64,000 nucleotides of DNA from Toxorhynchites rutilus septentrionalis (Eukaryota; Arthropoda; Insecta; Diptera; Culicidae). The stretch is from contig NC_073746.1 of NCBI RefSeq assembly GCF_029784135.1, positions 144,402,556-144,466,555 of the forward strand. Reading direction: 5' to 3'. Within the stretch, counting starts at the first letter, position 1. Every line of letters starts with the position of its first letter. This document shows, one piece after another, positions 19,695 to 31,600 of the stretch. The notes under the pieces are model-generated. The model had not been told where the DNA came from, did no database searches, and was given only the letters and a program-made list of their open reading frames with translations. Made by a program: the position numbers and the translations under genes.

Positions 19695-22600
19695 GTAAAG
19701 ATTCAAATGTTGTTTCTAAGATAATTGTGTATCCCAGCGTAAGATTGACTACATATGTAGAACATTGAAAATTATGTAACTTAAATGCGGAAGATGTTTC
19801 GTTCTACAATTTGTTTTTTTTTGTCGGTACTAGTTTGTTGTTTTTCTTGTATCAGCGTTAATTTTAGCTCCTCTCATGGTGATGTGTAAGTTGTGCTAAA
19901 GCGATGCGTTTAATAACAATCTGTTTCACTCAGCTGACTCGCCTGTATAATAAGGCGAAGCAAGGGTTGATAAATCGGAGGATATGAACAAAGTGATTTC
20001 CATGTTGAGTAAACGCTCACCTGGATATGCGAGTCAGGGTCAACTTTCAAGCAACAAAGCGAATTGTACTTTCCAATATCTAAACAACTGTCGACCTGTT
20101 CAGTGGCTCTTTATTTGTCTCATATGGTATAAATATGAGTGAAATTTAGCTGAGTTAGCGGTATTAACCATGATGATTTCAATACTTGTTTATAGTTTTA
20201 TGTTATAGTGATACTGTAACTAGCGTAATTATTAAGAAGAAATGGATGAATTGACATCGTGATATATTCAACATCAAAGAAAGTGTTTTCACAATTCGGG
20301 CACAAATTTGTTTTATGACTTTAGGAAGATAACATAAGTTAAATATCCTTAAGGTCTTGATCGTAGGAATTAGACTTGAAATGTATATCTTAATTGATTT
20401 CGTGTGTATCCTATTGAATTAGGAAAAATCCTGACGAGAGAAGTTACAAAAGCAAAATTCTGCCTTACTAAACTGGATCTTGTCTCAATTTTATAATTCT
20501 TTTTTTTTTTGAGAGACTTTCAGCCTACTGGGCTGCTTCGCGTCTGTGCTGACGGTAGTGGACATTATCGCAATGTTTCATCAAAACAAATCGTTTTACA
20601 TAAAAAGGTTACATAAACTTCACTTCACTTGAAATAACACAAAAATCAAGCACATTAAATCGTTTTCAAAACATAATTCAACAAAACACAATCCTGGTGT
20701 TCCTTCATTTGCTGTTTGCTTCATAGACCAGATGGCAGGGATATCCTCGGACCATGGCTCCAAGCCAGTGTACAATGGTCCTGGAAGTGCATTTAAGCGG
20801 AAATTGGCATCTAGAGCTCGACAGTTATTCTCTAGACAAAAACTGTCTTCGACAAAGTTGTTACATATGATAGAGCGCTCATTTTATGTTGTCAAATGAG
20901 GGACTTAAGGTGGCCGTACACTGTTTGACCGAAAGTCAAATATTTGACACTTTTTGACAGAAAAAATTTGGTCAAAATTTAGTACAAATTTTATGTTTGA
21001 CAAAAACATTTTACAACCATAATTACACCTATTTGTTTTTGTTAAAAATTTGGCATAAAACTATTTGGCGAAATACAACTATTTGGAATGAATGACAAAC
21101 ACGGTTATCACATAGTACACTGTTTGTCGAGTTGGACACTACTTTGTGTGCGTTCGCTGTCATTTTGCAAAGAAAAAACGTATAGATGAAAATGGCTACT
21201 GCCACTGAATGGCACTTGTCCTGGCCGCGGCACCTATAATATTTGAAGATCAGAAAAAAACAGAAACGGTTCCATAAATGCAGCATGTGGATGAACGAGT
21301 GGATCAAACAGCGCGAAACGCGATTTTACGTGAAACGAACCCGAGAGCAACGAAATGAGTATGCAATAATATGAAAGAACATCTTTCGAGCTTAAAGATT
21401 TCGATTATTTTCTTTGATTACATCGTTAATCGAAAAAGAAAATACACAAATGCGGAAAGCGATGTGCATTAAAATTTTCGGCAATTGGAGACAGTTTCGT
21501 GTCGCTACAGTAGCTCTTAGAATCCTGGAATACGTCCCGTATTGTTCCCAAGGTACTACATGCTGTATTCACAGCATGAATGAGTCCGTGAAATATATAT
21601 TTAATGTATATATTGCCTATTTCTGTAGACTTTGTACCAACCGTATATCAAAGAAACGATTTTTGAAATCATTTATATTAGTTTTATTAAATTGTGTTCT
21701 TTCAAATAGAAAGGATTATTCTAATAAAAAACAAAACTATCGCACACCTATTTACATATATACACCTACACATACACCTACCAACCCCCGTTTAATTGAT
21801 AACAAGCGAACGCTTGTCATGATTCTTCCCGCTGGTGATTGTGCCCACCTTGAAGGCGGCCACATTGATGAACTTCTTTTCCGCCTCGGCCATCTTGGCG
21901 TTGCCCTGGACGTCGTCCAATCGGGTACCAGCTGCAACACATCCCACAGCATCGGCATTGGCACCGCTCGAATGTTTCTTTTGAAATAGCTGCCGAAGAT
22001 TCCCTCGAAGCTTTTCATCAGTGGCAGCAACTCTATCATCCGAACCAAGGAAATTGAGCAAACTCGAAGCCATGCAGAACTTGGCACAGGCGTTGTGCGA
22101 GACGGCGGTATCCTGTGCGACCGCCAACAGAACAGCTTCAGCACTTTGATTAGTTCGTATATATCGTCAACTTCTATTACCAAACTCGAGATCAATGTGC
22201 GCCTTGTGACATATACGATCGATTGTCGATACTGGGAACCTTACCGGCAAAAACTATTGCCAGAAACTCCGCGAAGTTTTGCAAACCCTCATGACGCGTA
22301 AACGAGCTCTTCCGGGAAACCACCGCAATGCATTAAATTATATTATCCAGTAGATCGGTTAAAACTTCACGGTTGGTTTCTTTTATCTAAAAACAGAAAT
22401 CCATTGAATAATATGAAGATCAAATATATACGTTCCTGAAAACGTTTTTCCTCCTTGTGAGGATGGCACCTTAATATTATCCAAAAACATTTCCAAACCT
22501 GATCAACAAGTTTTTCAACCAAATCAGTTGGCCAATTTCAAATTCGAAATCGGCAGTGAGTTTTGCATCACCGAGTTGATATCATCAATACGGAGGACAA

Positions 22601-25600
22601 TGTCAAATCGTCCGAATATGAATCAACACGGTCAAATCGACCGTGTTGATTCATATTCCTCGCATATTTTCCGTGCACTTTTGGGTCTAGCAATTGTAGG
22701 TCATAAAAATTATATCAGTGATGAAACCTAGAAATAAATCGCAAATTAGAATATAATCTTATAAAATCATACTTACCTTCCTGCCATAATGCGAAATGTA
22801 GAACTAATGTTTACTTTTGGGCATGAATGTCAGGTGCACAGATTGAACTGTGTTGCTCTTTTTTTTATGTATATCAGGCCGAAAATGCAATTATTAATTT
22901 CGTTGGGGCTTGAACAATATAAATAGCAAATATATATTACACAGATTTTAATTAATTTGAAAATGAATGAATAAAAATTACAATAAAAAATATCTGGAAT
23001 CGCTTTTGGCAGTTTTATTTGCCACTTGCCACTTTGTTTGCCATTCTTTAATTATCAACAGTGGCAAACACTGCCAAACATCAAAAATACAAAAAATTTG
23101 ACTGGAATATTTAACGTACGTCAGTACACGGTTTGACAAATTGGTCTAAAAAAGTTTAAGCAAACAAGTTCTAAATATTTGTTCGTCGTATTTTGTGTCG
23201 AATATATTTGACCAGTACACGTTGATCAAATTTCATCTGTCAAAAATAGTCAAATATTTGGCATCGGTCAAACAGTGTATGAGCACCCTTAGAATGAAAG
23301 GGATGTCAATGATATGATCGATTTCTCTACATCGACTCTCTCTTTTGGTCATAACTTCGCAGCAAATACATTCCGAACTGTTTTTCACAATGTGGAAGGT
23401 AGGTCAGAACCACACCCCTTGCATTCTAATATAAGGTGACATAAATTATCGATGAAATGAACAATATAATTTTCCTATCATTACAGATAGGGGTAAGCGA
23501 AGTTCCACAATGTTGTAGCCCCTGTTAAGTTGCCTGGAGAAATCAGGAAATTTCGTCACCAACCTGGATAAGAAATGCAATTCCGCCAGGAAGTTATACC
23601 AAAAAATAGTAGAGTAGGAAAATTGGAAAAAAGAGAAGAGTGCAAATGATTGTAGGTCGCTTCTAGCCATCAGTGTTTGGCTTTGTGTGTGTTGCTTGTT
23701 TTCGTTGCGCGAAACTTAGAACTTGTTCATTTCACTTGTGAGTGGAAATAAAACAACTTGTGAGTTGAACAAAATCTGAACAAGTAATGAAAATTTTTTT
23801 ACATCTATTTATCCTGGTAAACGAACAACGGTTACTAAGGTTGCTCCAGGATAGTACCTATCAACTACTTAGATCGCAGGTTACTACTCCAACACTCCTC
23901 CTTAACCTACGATTCCGGTCAATTTCATGAATTGAGTATGTTTCTGTTTCGCCAAAGCCTTTGTAAATCCGTCAGCCGGATGTTCGTGCGTAGGGATGTA
24001 GTGGAACTTGATGTCACCTTTCTCAACAACATCCTTCACAAACTGGTAACGGATAGACACATGCCTCGTCCGGGGATTACATCCGTCGTTGCGAGTCATA
24101 TATATTGCGGATTGATTGTCGCAAAATATCGCTATTGCCTGCTCACCGTCAATCTGCAGAAGAAGCTGCTGCCACCAGAGCGCCTCTTGTGTCGTTCTAG
24201 ATAATGCGATGAACTCCGCTTCACAAGATGACAAAGCCACGCATGACTGCCGCTTCACATTCCACGAGATGGCTCCTCCCATCTTCTTGAACACGTATCC
24301 CGTTGTTGATTTGCGCGTATCAGGATCTTCTCTCCAATCCGCATCTGTATAACCGGTCAACTGGGAATCGCCGTTCTTCAAGTACATCAACTTCTTGTCA
24401 CATGTGTCACGAAGGTAACGCATAATACGTTTTATAGCCTCCCAATGCTGTCTTCCAGGGTTTGCAGAAAATTGACTCACCAAGTTAACTGCAAACGCTA
24501 TGTCCGGTCTGGTTGCTTGTGCTGCATACAATAACGAACCAACCACTTCCTTGAAGGGAACCTCTTTCATCTCTTCTACTTCTTCCGGGGTATTGGGGCA
24601 CATCGACTTGTCTAGCTCATAGCTCGACAAACCCTTTTGCAACGGACTTTATCGACATATTATTTGCTGTATCAATCGAGTGCTCCAAACGTTATTGCTT
24701 CTTGAAACCTTCTTCACATCTGGTCATATGACTACTTGCAGCTGAGTCGAAGTACCATTCTTCTTCTTTTCCTCTTCCAACAGCTAGCATCGCGTATAAA
24801 ACCTTGCCTTTGTTCTTTGTTGGTTGCTTCTGCGGACAATTTGCTGCGAAGTGTCCGGGTTTCTTACAATTGAAACAATTTCCGTTCTTCTTCTCGGTCT
24901 TGGACTGTCTCGGTTTTTGATTCTGCTTGGTGTATAACGCGCCCTCTGTTCCGGAGCTTTTCAACGGCCACTTCACGTCTTGAAGTATCTTCGCTTTCAC
25001 GGTGTCGGCCGTCAGCTCAATCCCTGAGGCTTGCAGTCCCATGATCATGGGATTATAGTATTCTGGCAATCTTTTCAATAATAGCGATGCCAGCCACTGA
25101 TCATTTACCTCGAATCCGATTTCACTCAGGTTTTGAGCAGTTGTTACCAGTTCGTCGACGTAGTCTTCAACGGAATCAATTTCCTCCAACTTCACCGACG
25201 TCAACTTGTCCAACAATCCGAAACGACGAATTAGTCCATTGTCCTGAAACGTTTTCTGAAGCTTTTCCCACGCTTCTTTTGTCGTTTCAACGTTCTTCAC
25301 CAGACTATAATTATTCTTCTCCAAGCTTAGGCAAATCGCAGCTAACGCTCGTTCGCTCATCTCGGGATCGACCTCTTGACCTTGAGTTGGCTCCACTGCT
25401 CGCCAGGAACCTTCTCTTATCAGGGTCATCTTCATTGCGAAAGCCCATGAAGCATAGTTTTCACGTCCACGCAGCTTCTCCATGTTCGAAAGATTTACAG
25501 GGTTTCCAAAGGCACGAACAACACCTGCGGGCCGCACGCCATCACCACCAGCCGGTAATCCTGCGCCACTGTTTGGCGTCCTCGTACTTCCGCTCGTATT

Positions 25601-28600
25601 ACTTCCAACACCACTGCTCTGGGGCGTGTCTCTCGGGATCATGGTTTCGGAATCGAAAATAAGCTTCTCTTAATATTCAGGCTATGGCCAGTTCTGGGCC
25701 CATAACCACTTGTGAGTGGAAATAAAACAACTTGTGAGTTGGTCATAGTCTGAACAAGTAATGAAAATTTTATTACATCTATTTATCCTGGTAAACGAAC
25801 AACGGTTACTAAGGTTGCTCCAGGATACTACCTATCATAAGTATAAGATCGCAGGTTACTACTCCAACAATTTCCTGTGCATGTGATTAGCACACCTTCC
25901 ATACTTTTAGTTGCCATTAGTATTTGCTCTCGTGCGCATCGGCTCTGTTGTGATGCAACAAGCTCCTAGCTTTGTTGATGGTTTTGACCGAGAGTCGAGA
26001 AACGATTTTTCTCGCGATGTTTCATTTTTCTTCGCTGCAACTGTGTGCATCTGTTAGACGCGTGTTGGATGCTTATTGAATGGCGATGCACGGAAGTTGC
26101 CTCTCATTAAATACTCAATGCAATGCGTGCATTGATATAAAGAAACAAATTGCGACATATGACCAATTAGTGTATTGTTCTCGCAAAGGCAAGAAAGAAC
26201 CGTTGCTTCTCGAAATGATTCTACAAAACCACGCAAGCCATTATACCTTTTCAGGATTCCCGGAACTTTTTACTAAAGAGTTATTAGGAAATTTCGACGT
26301 ATTCGCAAATAAAATCCGAAATGAAAAACCAACAAATTTAAAAAAAAAGATTGCGCACTACATACTGCGCGGTCGTGTCTCGGATACAACTCCTCGAATT
26401 TTTTGAAACAAATGAAATCGTGTCTCGGATACAACCCCTCGATCTTTTTTAAAACAAATGAAATTTCAAGCTCATAGCGCCCTTTTGTATTTTACATATT
26501 CTGTGTGCTATAGTAAGAAATAGCTTAACAGTGTTATAAATACTAGCTGTCGTTCCGCTCAAAACTGATTTGTTTGATATAAATTACTTCTAACATTCAC
26601 GTTTTCTTAATAAGCGAACGATTTTGGGTTCAATCGCAGAACTCATTATTTGGTCCTCAATTGGTCCTTTAAATTTTTTTCTTTTACTAGAAATTTCCTA
26701 GAATTTCTACCAAAACTCATAATATAAATAATATAAATTTGTTTTCGCAATTTTCTCTCAAGATTCTTTATTCATTTGCAAATAACATGTTTCTCCGTTA
26801 CATGAGAAACATGTTTGATACATAAAATCAAATTTTCGTTCATAATTTTTATTTTCAAAGGAGGCTATTCCACCTGAAAATCTATTGCCATTTGCGCTTC
26901 ACGCCAACGGAACACGCCGCTTAACTCCTCAAACGCGAAATCCAATTAAACTAACAACGATGTCATTCAAGAACATATAATTCATTTTATTCGAACGTTC
27001 CCTCAATGTTTGAAAAATAGAAATTCTACGGGCAGAGACAAACACAACAAAATAAAGCCGGCTCAAATTGAACAATTCTATGCTTTGGTTTTGCGCTTAC
27101 CAACAAATTTGGCGTCTCATTTAAACAAATTCGAAGGTTATATGAATAAAATGGGTGAAATGAGAAAAAATATTATTAACATCAAGCCGTAACTATTATT
27201 GGGACGTTCTTTAACAAATCTGTATATTCTGTATGAAACCCAAAAAATCTGTAATCTGTGTCTACAGATTGTTGGTCTACAAAAGCCGAAAAAATCTGTA
27301 GAAATACAGATTATTCTGTAGATATGGTAACCCTGCTCAGCAGAACTAAAATGAGCTATATGATCACATACAGTATCACGCCATACTTTCTGAATGGCAC
27401 CCTTCGTTTGCAAGGATATCGTTATTGAATTCAACGAAACGTTAAATAAGATTTCTCAAAAGCAACAGATGGATGTTAGCCATTTCAGTAACGGATGGGC
27501 ACGACGGAATCCAGCTACATTGGCTCAGCTTTTCTAAGCACAACGCGGGATCGACGGATTGAAGAAATGTTTTAAAGCTATACTTAGTTTGTTGAAGAAA
27601 GCGGACCAACTCAGCATGGACGGTCCCCATGTTAATTGGAAAGTAATGAAGCAGCTGTAAGAAAAAATCCGTGAAATCCATGCTGCTGTTCCTTGATATG
27701 TACGTAGCCGCAGTCAAAGCATAAAAGGAACGTAAGTACAAAGATACACATTCAGATATCCGTAGGAGCTTTGCAGCTGTTTTCACCAAGGGATTGCTAA
27801 GATGGCCGCCTTTCAGTAGCCAGCATAGAAAATCATGAGCATAGAAATCATAACCTAAAATTCAAAATGAAGTGCTCCGCGCGATTCTTCGGCTGTGATT
27901 TGAATTGCAAATCGTCAAGAAAGCTTCCGGATGGGTATCCAAACATCGCTTGCCAAAAAAAAACTATCCAACGTAATCAAATATTAACATATAACTCCAA
28001 ACATTAAACAATACGTGAGCCCCCTAAGCGCGAGCCCTGTTTTATGCTGCCTACGCTCAATTTGCATTGGATGGGATAGGGTTGCCAGAGCCCCGGTTTT
28101 CACAGTCAGTGTTTTAGAGTAGTTGCAGAGGTTGTCGAGAATTAAACCTTTTCTCAACATCAGCTGTTGCAGTTCAACCATTTTTGATGAGCTTTCAGAA
28201 TGACGAATTCTATGACACCTTTCCTTTCTCTGAGCTAACGAACCTTATCAAACCGGTAATGGATGAATTGATCAAGTCTGCCCTTTTCAAAGGGATTCTG
28301 AAGTTCCTCATAAATGACGATTTGTCTGATGATTCGTTTGTGCCAGCGGCTAAAATTAGATTGGGATTCGCTGTGAAAGCTGCAATCAAAAGTGTTGTGG
28401 AGACACATCAAATCTCTGAGAAAAATATAGTGATTTTTCAACAAAACTGTACAGAATGGATGCCGTCGTTTGCATAAAGCTTTTGAAATCAACAGTCAAC
28501 GTATGCGGAACTCTCAACCGTCGCTGTATTCTGCATACTCCGCAGCAATTCAACAGTTCCGCGAACGTATTGCGGTTTCTGACAAGATCGTTGTAGTCGG

Positions 28601-31600
28601 TGATTATAATCTTCCTCGTCTGATATGGGAAAAAGACCACGATGTCAGAGGATTGCTGCCATCTAACGCATCTTCCGAACAATAGATTGTGCTGATCGAA
28701 ACTATGGTTGCTTCTGGTCTACATCAAATCAACAAACTTTTAAATTCGAATGATCGGACACTCGTCTTGCTTTCGTGGACGAACCAAGTGAAGTTGAATT
28801 GATTAAACCACCCTCAGCTCTCCTGAAACTCGACAACCAGCACAAGCCGTTCGTTCTTCGTATGGTCGTTGATGACTTCTCTATGCATTTTTATTTCTAT
28901 TTCAGTCGCAATCATCTTCGTTTAATTGAAACTCTGTACAACGACTGCCAGATTGCATCGTTTTGTAGCTACATTGCTCGCATGGAAATGACTGCAAGGC
29001 AAAGTTCCTCTGCCTTTTGGACGCATGTACGCAATCGTAAACGATGTAAACAATTCCCCACTGAGATGACATTAAGAGATAAGTCTGCTGATTTTCCGAT
29101 CGGCATAGCCAATTTATTCGCAGATTTCTTCGAAAGTGTACATAACACTAGCTTACCAGCATTTTCGTCTGTCAGCATTAGGGACTGAACTGCTTTCGAT
29201 GTGAATCTACCACTTTTCAACATAACACAATTTGAAATTTGGACTACTCTGAACGACGCTTCCAAGGGACCTGGAACCGACAATCTTCCACCATTGTTCC
29301 TGGAAGAATGTGCAGAGTCTCTAAAAAAGCCGCTTTCAACGATTTTCAACAAATCTCTCCGTCACAGGGTTTTCCCGAAGCTATGGAAGACAGCTTCAAT
29401 TTGCCCAATATACAAATCAGATTCGAGGCATCTCGTGGAAAATTACCATTTTGTGCTGCTTGGCTAAAGTGTTCGAGGAATTAGTTCACAACGTCATCTA
29501 TTCAGCGTCTCAAACAACCATCTCCGAATTTCAACACGGATGAAGAAGCGGTCAACCACAACAAACCTCATGGCGTTTACCAGTTTCATTTCAACAGAAA
29601 TCGAGAAAAAGCACCAGATAGACGCCATTTATTTCGGTTTTTCCAAAGCGTTCGATAAAGTTCCTCATGACCTCGCCGTTACGAAATTCGTCACCTGGGT
29701 TTCCCTCTCTGGATCACCAAGTGGCTGCGTTCTTATCAGGCTGAGCGACGTCTTAGTGAGCGACAGGCGTACGTCAATATCAGCGGGTCGCATTCTCGTA
29801 CATTCCCCATCACATCTGGTGTGCCACAGGGCAGCGTGCTGGGGCCACTCATTTTCGTGCTGTTCGTGAACGATTTGTGCTTTCGATTGAAGGCACGAAA
29901 ACTGTTTTACGCCGACGACCTGAAGATTTACCGATCTGTCGCTTCCCACCTCGACTGCTGTGCACTTCAGGCGGATATTAACGAACTGCAAAAATGGTGC
30001 CTTGAGAACGGTATAGAACTGAATGTAAAAAAATGTAAGTCGACCGCATTCTCTCGCCGACAATTTCGAATCGAATTCGTATACCAAATCGGGCCCGTAC
30101 CTCTGGAGTGTGTTGTTTCCATCCGCGATCTCGGTGTGATCATCGACAACAAACTGCGCTTCAACGAACACATCAACGTAACCATCGCCAAAGCGTTCTC
30201 AGCCCTAGGGTTTGTTCGACGTAGCACCAGCAACTTCCAGCATGTTTACGCTATGAAGACACTATACTGCTCATTGGTTCGTAGAATCCTGGAGTATGCC
30301 GTAAGTGTGTGGGCTCCATTTCATGCTACCCAAACACTCCGAATGGAGAGAGTTCAACGCAGCTTCGTTCGTTACGCCCTCCGCTCACTACAGTGGTCTG
30401 ACCCAATGAACATGCCCAATTATGAAAGCCGCTGTAGACTCATCGCTATCGAAACGCTTGACTCCAGACGTTCGAATCTACAACGGCTTTTTGTTTTCGA
30501 TTTGATTTCGGGAAACATCGACTGTCCATCAGTGTTGTCCAGTGTTTCGTTTTATGCGCCTGTCCGTCAACTTCGTGAGCGTGAGTTATTGTTTATTAGA
30601 CGACATAGAACCTTTTATGGCCTTAATAACCCTTTGGACGCTTGTTTTCGTTTGTGCAGTGTTCGAATTTGATATGTCCAAAAATATGTTTAAAATAGGA
30701 TTAAGGCTTTATTGGTTTAAGTTCAGTCTGTGGAATTGTTCATTAACATTCGAGGCGTTGTAAATAAATAAATACTACATAACATTTCTTCGAAAAATGA
30801 TGGAACGATCACCGTTGTTTTATCCCGTGACACAATATGTTGGTTGTATCGATCTGGTAGTTATTTCAAGCTATCCTGATGTTGCGAAAAAGCGCATTAA
30901 TTTTGCTCTTGAACATTTCTTGGAGAAAAATAGAATCCGTGATACCGTGGCGGACAAAAGTAAGGAGGAATTCGTCAAGTTTTGTGATACTTCGGGTTTG
31001 TGCGATATGCTAAAAACCTATCGTCGAAAAGAAGAACGTTTGGACATCTTTGGAACGTCTGTCGCATGACAGAGCTTGGTAGCTCAGCGCATTGTTCACA
31101 TGAATTCATCTTGTTTGGCAAACCTGTAGAGAGTTTGCATGTATATAAAAAACCAGGATTTTTTTTTTAAATCTTCCAGCAAAACCAGGAATTTCTAAAC
31201 ACAAATCAAGTTGCCATCCTGCTCAATTCAAAAGCAATTGTCCTCAATGCCCGACGTCAAGTTTCCGTCCGTGCCTCTAGGCACAGACCTTTCTACTTTT
31301 TTATGTCGAGAATTCATATGATAAGGGAAACAGACATATTCTGATTACTATCCAATTTTACCTTTCATTCGCAGAGCTCCGGAAAAAGTTCCGTTATCGA
31401 GAGTCTGGTTGGGCGAACGTTTCTGCCGCGAGGCACCGGAATCGTAACGCGCCGTCCCCTTGTCCTGCAGTTGGTTTACACTCCCTTAGACGACCGAGAG
31501 CATCGTTCGGCGGATCAAGGCACGGCAAACGTTGAAGAGTGGGGTCGATTTCTGCACATTAAGAACAAAATCTTCACCGATTTTGATGATATCCGAAGTG

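Larger units (their letters stand above)
20908..23288 (+). mobile_element. PIF/Harbinger-like DNA transposon, decayed
   Basis: The ends are inverted over about 65 bp: AGGTGGCCGTACACTGTTTG at the left against GGGTGCTCATACACTGTTTG at the right, read inward. TTA flanks both sides (20905-20907, 23289-23291), the usual PIF/Harbinger duplication. Near 21240-21480 the + strand, with stops, reads [13 protein letters not shown] and [14 protein letters not shown], like the N-terminal part of Harbinger transposases (W...KRE...; I.K.DT.MR.AI). The DDE core was not found. TTTGAC recurs many times near both ends. Confidence 0.6.
23734..25869 (-). mobile_element. Copia LTR retrotransposon, internally deleted
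   Basis: LTRs of 161 and 162 bp (23734-23894, 25708-25869) bound a short interior, and ATTTC is duplicated outside (23729-23733, 25870-25874). The LTRs differ at roughly nine positions, so the insertion is older than the gypsy-type one. The interior joins gag directly to the end of RT plus RNase H; most of the protease, the integrase and most of RT are missing. The order Gag...RNase H at the end, with a half-tRNA-Met primer site, is Copia-like. Confidence 0.9.

Noticed and set aside
21414..21989. 191-aa + strand frame as a new gene
   Set aside because: Its start shows only weak Harbinger similarity and its end is antisense to the better coding relic at 21792-22195.
25087..25662. 191-aa + strand frame
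   Set aside because: Antisense shadow of Copia gag.
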